Shown here one piece after another: positions 56,186 through 64,000 of a stretch of DNA of 64,000 nucleotides. A program made the position numbers and the translations under genes. Location of the stretch: the NCBI RefSeq assembly GCF_003710905.1, contig NZ_RHHV01000002.1, positions 62,001 to 126,000 of the forward strand. The letters run 5' to 3'. Under the pieces are notes generated by a model that was not told where the DNA came from, searched no databases, and worked only from the letters and a program-made list of their open reading frames with translations. Positions within the stretch are counted from its first letter, which is position 1. Every line of letters begins with the position of its first letter. The stretch comes from Brevibacillus parabrevis. Its GTDB lineage: Bacteria > Bacillota > Bacilli > Brevibacillales > Brevibacillaceae.

Positions 56186-56857
56186 GTGAAACATCGGGAG
56201 AAATGGGAAGGGGCATTCTGGTCGGTTCATCAATGCGGAGAGTGGCTGTTGCGGCTGGCAGTAGCCCACCTGCTCTGGATCGGCGGCACGCTTTTGGGAG
56301 GCGTCGTGCTTGGCATTTTTCCGGCGACCGCAGCCATGCATGAGGTGCTTGGCGGGCAAGGCTCAGGCGGAAACAGGGATGACAGAGGAATCGCAGCGGC
56401 TTTCTGGTATGCGTACCGCCGTTACTTTTGGCGAAGCCAGCTATTGGGATATGCCCTGTTGCTGTCGGGAGTCGTGTTGTGGGGCGACCTGATTTTTTTC
56501 CTTGGTTTGGGCACAAAATGGAGCCTTGTCTGCGCAGCTTTGTTGGCAGGAATCAGTCTTCTGCATACCGCGATTTGCTGTCACGCTTTTGCCTTGCTTG
56601 TGCGCCTGGATCGCGGCTTTTGGGCAGGAATCAGGCAGTCGTTCTGGGCGGTGGCGGCTTTTCCCCTGCACGCTATGGTGACGGTCGGCGGCGTGTTTTT
56701 GTGCGTGGGCATCATGCTTGTCTTGCCTGCGCTGCCGATCTTGTTGGGGGCAAGTGCGCTTGTCTGGTGGATGGCAGTGCGGACGGTTCGCTTGCTGGAA
56801 AAGTGCGAGCGCAAAGCAACTACACAGCAACTACGGGGTGAAACATATGCAGTTTGA
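56186..56857 (+). CDS. YesL-family (DUF624) membrane protein
   Basis: Membrane protein of 223 aa with five or six hydrophobic helices. The opening LLRLAVAHLLWIGGTLLGGVVLGIFPATAAMHEVL is the DUF624/YesL signature. The GTG start follows GAGGAGGCG. YesL-like proteins are regularly encoded beside CUT1 sugar importers and YesM/YesN sensors in Bacillales, but their function is not known; roles in transport or signalling have been suggested. It overlaps the downstream glycosidase gene by 11 nt. Confidence 0.88.
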   Translation: MKHREKWEGAFWSVHQCGEWLLRLAVAHLLWIGGTLLGGVVLGIFPATAAMHEVLGGQGSGGNRDDRGIAAAFWYAYRRYFWRSQLLGYALLLSGVVLWGDLIFFLGLGTKWSLVCAALLAGISLLHTAICCHAFALLVRLDRGFWAGIRQSFWAVAAFPLHAMVTVGGVFLCVGIMLVLPALPILLGASALVWWMAVRTVRLLEKCERKATTQQLRGETYAV

Positions 56858-58544
56858 TTTGGGAATCGTTCCTTTTAGCCGATACGGGTCTTTTCTCGTC
56901 GTTTCCCGGCTTGGCAGCGACAAGCGGGCAGAGGGACTGTACTTGCGCAACGTGCGTGGCGGAGACAATCGTGACGGAGCTGTATTTCGCCTGGAGCTGG
57001 TAGACGGCGGGGTGGCCGTTCCTTTTGAAGCAGTCGCTACGCCAACTGTGCTCGTGCTGCGGGCAGAGCAAGGCGAGCTGGAATTGTGCATGGGCGAGCC
57101 GCAGCTTGTTCAGGTTCGCGGACGGGGTGTCGGCTTGCGGCTGGTGGTGGAATCGGAGGCCGCGGATTACGTCATGCCAGCACCAGCCGACTGCCTGGTA
57201 GTCAACCATTTTACGACCGAGCTGTACTTTCGACTGACACCGCTTGCTGGAAAAGTGGCGGTAGAAGACGCGTGGAAGGCGACGCGAGACAGTCAGGTCA
57301 AGCTGTCGTTTTTGCCTGACGGTCAGACGGGTGAGCTGGAGGGCGTAATCGAGGAATTTCAGACGGTGTGGCGAGAGCGCAGCTATCCTGATTTTGCTTC
57401 CGGTCGCGCTCGGGTGGAGCAAGAGTATCGCGAATGGCTGGGACAGACTCTGCCACTTTCGGAAGCTGCTCGTGAAGACGGGCTGGCAGAAGCGCGCGAG
57501 CTGGCAGCGTATATAACGTGGTCGTGTGTCGTAAGGCCAGAAGGGTATTTGCCGCGTCCGGCGATGTACATGTCGAAAAACTGGATGACCAACATCTGGA
57601 GCTGGGATCATTGTTTCAATGCGATGGCCTTGACTCGCTGGAATTTGCCGCTCGCCTGGGATCAGTTGATGGTGTTTATCGACAGGCAGGATGAGAGCGG
57701 CGTGTTCCCCGATTTTATCAACGACAGGTATGCGCTCTGGAACTGCTGCAAGCCGCCGATTCACGGCTGGACGCTGGGCTGGATGCTGGCGCGCAACGAC
57801 GATGTTACCGATGAGATGCTGACAGCGATATACGAGCCGCTATGCCGTTGGACGGACTGGTGGTTCCGCTACCGCGATGATGATCAGGATGGCATTCCTC
57901 AATACAATCACGGCTATGATTGCGGCTGGGACAACAGCACGGTTTTTCTCGACGGGACACCGATTGAAAGCCCGGATTTGCCCGCGTATCTCGTGTTGCA
58001 AATGGATGTTTTGGCGGGAGTGGCGAAGCGGTTGGGTCGGGATGACGAGGCGCAAGCCTGGGAAGAGAAGTCGGAAGCGACTTTGCAGCGATTGCTGGCA
58101 CAGCATTGGGATGGGAAGAAGTTTTTTGCGACACGTTCGGGGAGCGACCAGCCCACCCGAGGTGACAGCTTGATCTGCTACATGCCGCTTGTGCTCGGCG
58201 AAAAGTTGCCCAAAGAGCTGCGCGACCAGTTGATCGCAGATGTGCGGGAGCGCTTTTTAACGGACCACGGACTGGCTACGGAGAGCCCGGCAAGCCCGTT
58301 TTACCGCAGCGATGGCTACTGGCTCGGCCCGATTTGGGCGCCGGTGACCATGCTGTTGGTCGATGGTTTGCGCCGTGCGGGCGAACAAAAGCTTTCCCAG
58401 GAAATTGCCCGACGCTTTTGCCGGATGGCGGCGGCAAGCGGGATGGCGGAGAACTTCGATGCCCTGTCGGGTGCGGGACTGAGAGACAGGGCGTTTACGT
58501 GGACGTCCAGCGTGTTTTTAATGTTGGCGCATGAGTATGTGTGA
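56847..58544 (+). CDS. GH63/MGH1-like glycoside hydrolase
   Basis: Predicted (alpha/alpha)6-barrel glycosidase, 565 aa from ATG 56847. An N-terminal beta-rich part (about 1-190) precedes the catalytic barrel with MSKNWMTNIWSWDHCFNAMAL (possible general acid Asp about 254), PQYNHGYDCGWDNST (about 350-362) and SDGYWLGPIWAPVTMLLVDGL. A late FDALSG segment with Glu about 534 is a candidate base. It resembles MGH1/YgjK-type enzymes acting on alpha-glycosides. There is no signal peptide, so it works inside the cell, on the sugar imported by the adjacent transporter. Confidence 0.85.
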   Translation: MQFDLGIVPFSRYGSFLVVSRLGSDKRAEGLYLRNVRGGDNRDGAVFRLELVDGGVAVPFEAVATPTVLVLRAEQGELELCMGEPQLVQVRGRGVGLRLVVESEAADYVMPAPADCLVVNHFTTELYFRLTPLAGKVAVEDAWKATRDSQVKLSFLPDGQTGELEGVIEEFQTVWRERSYPDFASGRARVEQEYREWLGQTLPLSEAAREDGLAEARELAAYITWSCVVRPEGYLPRPAMYMSKNWMTNIWSWDHCFNAMALTRWNLPLAWDQLMVFIDRQDESGVFPDFINDRYALWNCCKPPIHGWTLGWMLARNDDVTDEMLTAIYEPLCRWTDWWFRYRDDDQDGIPQYNHGYDCGWDNSTVFLDGTPIESPDLPAYLVLQMDVLAGVAKRLGRDDEAQAWEEKSEATLQRLLAQHWDGKKFFATRSGSDQPTRGDSLICYMPLVLGEKLPKELRDQLIADVRERFLTDHGLATESPASPFYRSDGYWLGPIWAPVTMLLVDGLRRAGEQKLSQEIARRFCRMAAASGMAENFDALSGAGLRDRAFTWTSSVFLMLAHEYV

Positions 58545-58556
58545 GTGACAAAAAAG

Positions 58557-58597
58557 GACGATGGCTGCTGGAAAAGAGCGTAGCCATCGTCTTTTTC
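58557..58597 (+). terminator. Terminator after the glycosidase
   Basis: GACGATGGCT and AGCCATCGTC form a 10-bp stem around a 15-nt loop, followed by TTTTT. It sits between convergent genes. Confidence 0.85.
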
Positions 58598-58607
58598 ACC
58601 TTCCTTG

Positions 58608-59120
58608 CTAAGGAGTAGGGTTTTCTTTATAAGGATAGGTAATTTTCAAGCGGTAATAATCGTTACTCAAGTACTTATATTGTATCTTTAGAATTTTTCC
58701 TCCTTCATAAACTAAAAAACTTGATTCATTGACCAAAGCATGAAAGCTGCTAATCTTTCCTTCGTTTTTCAATATTGGCAATACTTCATTGTAAAAAGCA
58801 TTAAACTCATTCTCATTGGAGTACGTCCGATAAAATGGTGAGCAGCTGTCTGTTATACCTTCAAAAACTGTACGTTCAGGAAGTGGCAGTTTGAGTTCCT
58901 CACACTGGAAGGAATGGCTAGGGGCCAGATAACTTTTTAGAGCATGTTGAAATTCTCTGTCCCAAAAAAACAATTGAATAAGGATGAGCAAGGAAAGAGC
59001 AAATACGATCTGCCACTTCCTTTGGCGCCATCCTGCGCGGCGAAGTACCAAAGAAAAGTAGATTAGGAAGATGACAAGAAAGAACAGGGAGTAAAAAATG
59101 TGGGACAGGGGAATTGGCAT
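58608..59120 (-). CDS. Membrane protein of unknown function in an AT-rich patch
   Basis: A 170-aa protein with two N-terminal hydrophobic helices (about 8-26 and 36-52), then a roughly 110-residue soluble part probably outside the membrane, containing two cysteines (FQCEELKLP and ITDSCSPFY) that could form a disulfide. No family is recognised. GGAGGATCT precedes the ATG. The base composition is much more AT-rich than the neighbouring sugar genes, which suggests recent acquisition together with the next minus-strand gene. Confidence 0.72.
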   Translation of the reverse strand: MPIPLSHIFYSLFFLVIFLIYFSLVLRRAGWRQRKWQIVFALSLLILIQLFFWDREFQHALKSYLAPSHSFQCEELKLPLPERTVFEGITDSCSPFYRTYSNENEFNAFYNEVLPILKNEGKISSFHALVNESSFLVYEGGKILKIQYKYLSNDYYRLKITYPYKENPTP

Positions 59121-59199
59121 AGATCCTCCATGGTGAGCGTGTATTGCATTTTGAAATACAAAGTCATAACAAACCGCACTTCACTATCTGAAATACTAT

Positions 59200-60522
59200 T
59201 TAGTTGTGTTTTATCGAAACATAGTAGGTAGACAAATAAATGGGGCGGATATAAGCGTCTTTAGAAGTCGCTCCCCAGTGATCATTTATCCTAAGAAACT
59301 CGTAAGTCCATACGTGGCGTGTATCATTGCTATCTCGAAAAGTTGCCTCGTATTCTTTGGCTCCCTTAACAGTGACTGTATGATCATAGTAAGGTTTCGA
59401 GTCCATGCTATAATACCCTGGCCCATCACTATCTAAATAGTTTTTAATATCGTCGTAATCTGGGGTGACTATTTCTTCATCATCACTTGTGGATTGAGAT
59501 GAATCCCCTACTGCGTTAGCTGCAATTTTGTATAAGTTAGCATTATCCCAAGGATAGACCCCGTTGTCCGGTTTAACAAAGTATTTTGATTTAATCATTG
59601 CGTCGTATGCTTTCTTTTTATTGGAAGAGGATAAGTTAGAGTGATAGTTCATAATTTCTAATGTGCTAATTAATGCGCAATCATTATCGTAGTTATCCCA
59701 TGGACTATCATCCTGATTTATTTCAGGAACATAGTAAGATTGGCTATACTCTTCGGATACTTTGACATTTGTATATCCATCATTTTCTAAGTATTTTTTT
59801 AACCATACGCCTGGATCTGTAATATAGTCGCCGTCGTATCCTTCGTTAGCACCTGAAAGAAAAGTTGAAAATAGTGAATCTAGCGTATCTTCAGTGGTAT
59901 TCTCCCATTTATTCTGCATCTGAGTAGTGTTTATAATTCTCTTTTTGTTTGGCTCGCTATTGTTTTCCCTCTTCAATTCATCTATTGACTTTCCTTTATC
60001 CTTACCTTCAATTACAACGCCATCGTGATTAACTGAAAAATGCTGAAACTGGTTAGAATATAAAGTTTTGTTATTATCGAAATATGAAGAATCAATCTTT
60101 TCAAAGGAGAATTGAAGCAGCTCGCCGCTATCGGAGTCCACAATAACGAACCCTTCTGTGAAAATAACAAGAACCTCTGATAAGCGATCTTCCAAGTCAT
60201 GCACAGGAATAATTTTCTTTACTTTAAACATGCCTTTCTTTATTTGTTCAGCCCAAGGGGATTCTGTATCGACTGCGGAAATAACCATACTCTCCATTAG
60301 AGCTTGAGCGGTGCCATTTGCTATTTTTTCAAGATCGTTTGTACTAAGTATTGATTTCCTATTCTTGGGAATATATTTTCCGATTTCTTTTACAAATCGC
60401 TCGTTACTACTTTTACTGATGAGCATAGATGAAGAAGACTCTTTTGCTACTCCGGTATCTGGATAAGCTAAAGTTGATAAAAGAAGTGCGCCAGCAACTA
60501 GTAAGAGATTTTGTTTACTCAT
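59200..60522 (-). CDS. Secreted papain-like (C39-like) protein
   Basis: A 440-aa protein started at ATG 60522 after GAAGGTAAT; it begins with a signal peptide cleaved near AYPDTGVAKE. The N-terminal part (about 30-190) is a pro-region-like segment with VHDLEDRLSEVLVIFTEG and FVIVDSDSGELLQFS. The C-terminal half resembles papain-fold peptidases. DNDCALISTLEIMNYH puts the candidate nucleophile Cys near 283, and YYDHTVTVKGAKEY puts His near 381, followed by INDHWG. The order Cys-His-Asn/Asp fits a C39/C10-like protease, but activity is unproven. Strongly AT-rich relative to its surroundings. Confidence 0.72.
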   Translation of the reverse strand: MSKQNLLLVAGALLLSTLAYPDTGVAKESSSSMLISKSSNERFVKEIGKYIPKNRKSILSTNDLEKIANGTAQALMESMVISAVDTESPWAEQIKKGMFKVKKIIPVHDLEDRLSEVLVIFTEGFVIVDSDSGELLQFSFEKIDSSYFDNNKTLYSNQFQHFSVNHDGVVIEGKDKGKSIDELKRENNSEPNKKRIINTTQMQNKWENTTEDTLDSLFSTFLSGANEGYDGDYITDPGVWLKKYLENDGYTNVKVSEEYSQSYYVPEINQDDSPWDNYDNDCALISTLEIMNYHSNLSSSNKKKAYDAMIKSKYFVKPDNGVYPWDNANLYKIAANAVGDSSQSTSDDEEIVTPDYDDIKNYLDSDGPGYYSMDSKPYYDHTVTVKGAKEYEATFRDSNDTRHVWTYEFLRINDHWGATSKDAYIRPIYLSTYYVSIKHN

Positions 60523-60604
60523 ATTACCTTCAAAGTAAAAAAATGTAATTAAATCACTTTGAGTATATTTATTATACATTTTATTGTCAATATTTTACCA
60601 ATCT

Positions 60605-60657
60605 TTAACATTCATTAAAAATTGTAACACATTCCCTTAACATTCAAGGCTTATAGT
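60605..60657 (+). promoter_or_regulatory. Tandem PhoP-type boxes and -10 before the ABC importer
   Basis: TTAACA (60605-60610), TTAAAA (60615-60620), GTAACA (60624-60629) and TTAACA (60637-60642) line up in the same direction. They are followed by TATAGT (60652-60657) with no -35. Bacillus PhoP~P sites are such TTAACA-like direct repeats about 11 bp apart, placed over the -35 region. Spacing here is not perfectly regular (10, 9 and 13). Confidence 0.55.
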
Positions 60658-60813
60658 AAAAGCAACAAGCAAATAGCTTCGGAACCATTGGGTGGAGACA
60701 TGTGAAAACCCATAGTTTCTTCGTACGTGCGCCAGGTGGCATGCGGAAGGACTATGTGTTTTTTTGTGTCTCCCTTTTTGTGTTCCGCTCAAAACGACAG
60801 GAGGAATCAGAGG

Positions 60814-61857
60814 ATGAAACGTGGTTGGCTTGGCTTGACCTTGGCAGTGGCAATGGTGGGTATGGTCGGTTGCTCTGCGGCGGGAAGCGCAACTGGAGCA
60901 GCTGGGGGCGCCGGAAAAATGGCGATTGTGTACAACAACTCTGATGAGTGGGCGAGCTTTGGCACGATTCGCCAGGCGTTCAAGGAAAAGACCGGGATCG
61001 AAGTACCGAATGACAATAAAAACAGCGGCCAATCCGTGACAGCGATGATTGCGGAAAAAGACAGCCCGATCGCCGATGCGGTCTACTACGGAATCGTCTT
61101 CGGCTCTCAGGCGGTCGAGAAAGATTTGGTGGAAGGCTACAAGCCGCCGCATTTTGACGAGATTCCCGCAGCGTTGAAAGACCCTGACGGCAAGTGGATG
61201 ACAGTGCACTACGGCGCGATCTCGTTCATCGTCAACAAGCAGGCACTGGGCAGCACCCCTGCGCCACAATCGTGGGCAGACCTTTTGAAGCCGGAGTACA
61301 AGGGCAAAGTCGGATTCCTCGACCCGTCCTCGGCTGCCGTAGGCTACAGCGTGACCGTAGCGGCCAACCTCGCCATGGGCGGCGATTTGGACAACTGGAA
61401 TCCGGGCATCGATTACTTGAAAAAGCTGGAGGCAAACGGAGTCATCCATCCAAAAGGAACAGCCAATGCCAAAGTGATGAAAGGCGAAATTCCGATCATT
61501 ATCGACGCCGATTTCAACGGCTACAAGATGAAGTACGAAGAAAACGGCCCAATCGATGTGGTCATTCCAAAAGAAGGCTCGCTGAAGCTGCCGTACGCCA
61601 TGTCGATTATCAAAAATGCGCCGCATAAAGAGGCCGGACAACAATATCTCGACTTCCTGCTCTCCGACGAAGGTCAGCAAATGTTCGCCAAAGGCTTTGT
61701 CCGCCCGATCCGCAACGTGCAGATTCCAGGCGAGGTCGAAAGCAAGTTCTTGCCAGCGGCTGATTATGAGCGCGTCCGCGACGTTGACTTTGCGAAAATG
61801 AATCAGGTTCAAAACGCTTTTATCGAGCGTTGGAAGAGTGAAGTTCTTGCCAACTAG
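60814..61857 (+). CDS. ABC transporter substrate-binding lipoprotein (aminoethylphosphonate/iron type)
   Basis: Extracellular binding protein of 347 aa from ATG 60814 (AGGAGG 9 nt upstream). The signal peptide ends GMVGCSAAG with lipid-anchored Cys20. The mature fold is of the Fe3+/2-aminoethylphosphonate/spermidine type, with MAIVYNNSDEWASFGTIRQAFKEKTGIEV, AISFIVNKQAL, and GEIPIIIDADFNGYKMKYEE. It heads a four-gene operon with two permeases and an ATPase. The PhoP-like boxes upstream favour a phosphorus source such as a phosphonate or phosphoester, but that is inference. Confidence 0.85.
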   Translation: MKRGWLGLTLAVAMVGMVGCSAAGSATGAAGGAGKMAIVYNNSDEWASFGTIRQAFKEKTGIEVPNDNKNSGQSVTAMIAEKDSPIADAVYYGIVFGSQAVEKDLVEGYKPPHFDEIPAALKDPDGKWMTVHYGAISFIVNKQALGSTPAPQSWADLLKPEYKGKVGFLDPSSAAVGYSVTVAANLAMGGDLDNWNPGIDYLKKLEANGVIHPKGTANAKVMKGEIPIIIDADFNGYKMKYEENGPIDVVIPKEGSLKLPYAMSIIKNAPHKEAGQQYLDFLLSDEGQQMFAKGFVRPIRNVQIPGEVESKFLPAADYERVRDVDFAKMNQVQNAFIERWKSEVLAN

Positions 61858-61869
61858 AGGAGTTTGTCT

Positions 61870-62685
61870 ATGAAAAGAATGGGCGTTGCCGTCTTTGTCT
61901 TACCGATTTTCCTGCTGTTTGCGTTCTTTTTCCTGTATCCGCTCATCGTGCTGGTCGTAGCGAGCTTTCAGCGCGGCGGCGAGCTTACGGCGGGCAATTA
62001 CGCTCAGATCATCACCAACCCGCAGTATTTGCACTCGCTGTGGAACAGCTTGTGGCTGTCTCTGTCCGTGACCTTGGTTGCGCTGGTTTTGTCTGCTGTG
62101 CTCGCCTTCTTTTTGGCCCGGCATTCGTTTCCGGGGAAGACGCTTTACTTTACGCTGCTGACTTTTCCGATCTCTTTTCCGGGCGTTGTCGTTGGCTTCA
62201 TGATCATTATTTTGTTTGGTTCGACGGGCATTTTGCCGATGTTGTCCGAGCTTTTGACCGGGGAAAAAAAGCTGGTGTTTGCCTACACGATTGCCGGAAT
62301 TTTTTTGGCCTACCTGTATTTCGAGATTCCGCGCATTGTGATGACGCTGTACGGGGCGATCAAAGATTTTGACCAGACGCTGGAGGAGGCTGCCCGAACT
62401 ATCGGGGCCACGCCATGGCAGGCGATCCGCTATGTGGTGCTGCCGACGCTTTATCCGATCTTTCTCTCGGCGGGAGCACTTGCCTTTTCCACGTCGATGA
62501 GTGCATTCGGCACAGCTTTCACGCTGGCGAACGACTTCGATATTTTGCCGATCCTGATGTACAACGAGTTCACGCTCAATTTCAACATTGAAGTAGCCAG
62601 TGCGATCGCGGTCGTCATCGGGCTTGTCTGCGTGGGAATTAACCTCGGGTATCGCGTGCTGGTCGAGAAGGAGGGGCGTTCTTGA
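61870..62685 (+). CDS. ABC transporter permease, subunit 1 (PhnU/PotB type)
   Basis: Membrane subunit of 271 aa with about six helices, started at ATG 61870, 7 nt after GAGGAG. The EAA loop reads DQTLEEAARTIGATPWQAIRYVVLPTL, and GVVVGFMIIILFGSTGILP lies in the central part. It sits 12 nt after the binding-protein gene and its last base overlaps the next ATG. Confidence 0.9.
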   Translation: MKRMGVAVFVLPIFLLFAFFFLYPLIVLVVASFQRGGELTAGNYAQIITNPQYLHSLWNSLWLSLSVTLVALVLSAVLAFFLARHSFPGKTLYFTLLTFPISFPGVVVGFMIIILFGSTGILPMLSELLTGEKKLVFAYTIAGIFLAYLYFEIPRIVMTLYGAIKDFDQTLEEAARTIGATPWQAIRYVVLPTLYPIFLSAGALAFSTSMSAFGTAFTLANDFDILPILMYNEFTLNFNIEVASAIAVVIGLVCVGINLGYRVLVEKEGRS

Positions 62686-63476
62686 TGCAAACAGCAGGAA
62701 AAGCGTTGGTTTACGTGCTGGTTTTTCTGATCAGTGCGCTCATCCTCTCTCCCTTGTTGTTTACCGTTGCCGGATCGTTTGCGGTGTACTGGGGCGCTGA
62801 CATGTATTCGGCGGGCGTAACCTTGTCCTGGTATGCAAAAGTATTCGAGAAATTTGGGCATACGATTGGCTTTACGCTGGTGCTCGCTTTTTGCACGGTG
62901 CTGGTCAATACGGTGCTGGGCACGATGGCCGGCTACTGGTTTTACCGTTGGAAAAGCCGCTGGGTGTTTGTGCTGGAGGAACTGCTGTCTTTGCCGATCG
63001 CCGTACCAGGCATTGCGATTGCCCTGGCGCTGATTCAGACGTATCCCGCGATGCGCGCATCCGGTGCCTTGATGCTGGTCGGGCATGTAATCATTACGTT
63101 TCCGCTGATGTTTCGGACTGTGCTCGGCACGCTGCGGACAAAAGATTTTCGCACGCTCGACGAATGCGCAGCTACGCTGGGAGCCGGGCCGATGTACCGC
63201 TTTTTCCATGTGATTTTTCCGAGCATTCGCGGGGCGATTCTCTCCGGTGCCGTCATGGTATTCATGCTGTCGCTCGGCGAGTTCAACATGAACTTTTTCC
63301 TGTACACGCCGCTGACGGTGACATTGCCGATCGGGCTGTACGAAGCGTACTCGACGCTGCGGATTGAATTGGGCAGTGCGTACACGACACTGTTTTTGGC
63401 GATGGCGATTCCGCTGATGTACTTGCTGCATCGCCTGAACCAGAGTTCGGCCTTTTCGCGAAACGGAGGGGTGTAG
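62685..63476 (+). CDS. ABC transporter permease, subunit 2 (PhnV/PotC type)
   Basis: Second membrane subunit, 263 aa, six helices, ATG 62685 with AAGGAGGGG 7 nt upstream. The EAA-type loop is FRTLDECAATLGAGPMYRFFHVIFPSI, and SLPIAVPGIAIALALIQ lies in the middle. It directly abuts the ATPase gene. Confidence 0.9.
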   Translation: MQTAGKALVYVLVFLISALILSPLLFTVAGSFAVYWGADMYSAGVTLSWYAKVFEKFGHTIGFTLVLAFCTVLVNTVLGTMAGYWFYRWKSRWVFVLEELLSLPIAVPGIAIALALIQTYPAMRASGALMLVGHVIITFPLMFRTVLGTLRTKDFRTLDECAATLGAGPMYRFFHVIFPSIRGAILSGAVMVFMLSLGEFNMNFFLYTPLTVTLPIGLYEAYSTLRIELGSAYTTLFLAMAIPLMYLLHRLNQSSAFSRNGGV

Positions 63477-64000
63477 ATGGAGGAGAGCACGGTGCAATCG
63501 ATGGAAATTGCCATTCGTGGCGTATCAAAAACTTTTCAGGATGGAACGACGGCCTTGCAGCCGATCGATTTGCAGGTAGCGGCAGGCGAGGTGCTGGTGC
63601 TGCTCGGGCCATCTGGCTGCGGGAAAAGCACGCTGCTGCGGATGATTGCCGGGCTGGAGCAGCCGACAGCCGGACGTATTTTGATCGGGGATCGCGACGT
63701 TACCCAGCTTCCGCCGGAAAAGCGGGGGATCGGCTTTGTTTTTCAACAGTACGCCTTGTTTCCTACGATGACGGTGGAAGAAAACATCATGTTCGGCATG
63801 AAGCTGCGCAAAATCGGCAAGCAGGAGCAGAAGGCCAAGCTGGAGGAACTGCTCGCCTTGATGAACTTGACGGAGCTGCGCAAGCGACTGCCTATTCAGT
63901 TGTCTGGCGGGCAGCAACAGCGTGTGGCGATTGCCCGCGTGCTGGCGACTGACCCGATGATTTTGCTGATGGATGAGCCGTTGACGGCACTGGATGCCAA
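63477..64000 (+). CDS. ABC transporter ATP-binding protein (partial, cut by window end)
   Basis: Starts at ATG 63477 right after the permease stop, with GGAGGGGTG upstream, and is still open at the window edge (about 174 codons seen). Walker A GPSGCGKSTLL lies near residues 43-53, a Q-loop is in FVFQQYALFPTMTV, and the signature LSGGQQQRVAIARVLA is followed by Walker B ILLMDEPLTALDA. It matches PotA/PhnT/FbpC-type ATPases and completes the importer. Confidence 0.93.
   Translation, partial: MEESTVQSMEIAIRGVSKTFQDGTTALQPIDLQVAAGEVLVLLGPSGCGKSTLLRMIAGLEQPTAGRILIGDRDVTQLPPEKRGIGFVFQQYALFPTMTVEENIMFGMKLRKIGKQEQKAKLEELLALMNLTELRKRLPIQLSGGQQQRVAIARVLATDPMILLMDEPLTALDA

Overview
This window looks like chromosome of a Gram-positive, spore-former-type Firmicute close to Brevibacillus/Paenibacillaceae. 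This is an inference from gene families (Btr-like AraC regulators fused to a siderophore-binding domain, YxeA, YesM/YesN/YesL-type sugar genes, a Bacillus-like ter cluster), strong AGGAGG ribosome binding sites, frequent GTG/TTG starts and compact Rho-independent terminators. No rRNA, tRNA, CRISPR array or phage was seen.

Layout. (1) 0.2-5.8 kb is a ferric-siderophore uptake operon: AraC/binding-protein regulator, lipoprotein, two permeases and an ATPase, with Fur boxes before the regulator and the lipoprotein. (2) 6-8.1 kb holds a ketopantoate-reductase-like gene divergent from a LysR regulator. (3) 8.2-11.2 kb is a very large hybrid kinase with two kinase cores and a receiver. (4) 11.3-22.5 kb, all on the minus strand, is a full Ter stress cluster: terB, aldolase, TRSP phosphoribosyltransferase, StiP/PELOTA protein, HAD phosphatase, three TerD proteins, a TerA-like protein, TerC, a VWA protein and an ATP-grasp enzyme. 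(5) 23-26 kb holds mqo and a SUKH (SMI1/KNR4) protein with an L7/L12-like tail. (6) 25.8-30.2 kb is a second iron region with two more siderophore lipoproteins, a second Btr-like regulator and a trilactone-esterase-like hydrolase, with three more Fur boxes. (7) 30.4-35.6 kb holds a VanZ-RDD gene split by an apparent one-base deletion, yxeA behind an 11-bp-phased operator array, a DUF418 gene interrupted by a 172-bp MITE with an 8-bp target duplication, and an OmpR/histidine kinase pair. (8) 35.7-41.9 kb holds an amino acid permease behind a strongly folded leader, a luciferase-like monooxygenase behind a clear operator, a lipoprotein, a WYL regulator and a hydrolase-DUF2785 fusion.

(9) 41.9-58.6 kb is a carbohydrate locus. 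An operon begins with a DeoR regulator preceded by two AgaR-like direct repeats, then encodes a class II aldolase, a phosphosugar isomerase, a PfkB kinase, a ROK kinase and a LacZ-type beta-galactosidase: together a nearly self-contained route from a beta-galactoside to triose phosphates. It is followed by a YesM/YesN sensor pair, an ABC sugar importer lacking its own ATPase, a YesL-like protein and a GH63/MGH1-like glycosidase. (10) 58.6-60.5 kb is a noticeably AT-rich patch with two minus-strand genes, one a secreted papain-like protein. (11) 60.6 kb to the edge is an ABC importer of the aminoethylphosphonate/iron type preceded by tandem TTAACA-like PhoP sites; its ATPase runs off the window.

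The main themes are Fur-controlled iron capture, metal/oxidant stress (Ter), sugar catabolism with dedicated sensors, and phosphate-starvation uptake. Family assignments rest on motif recognition by eye; substrate assignments are inference.
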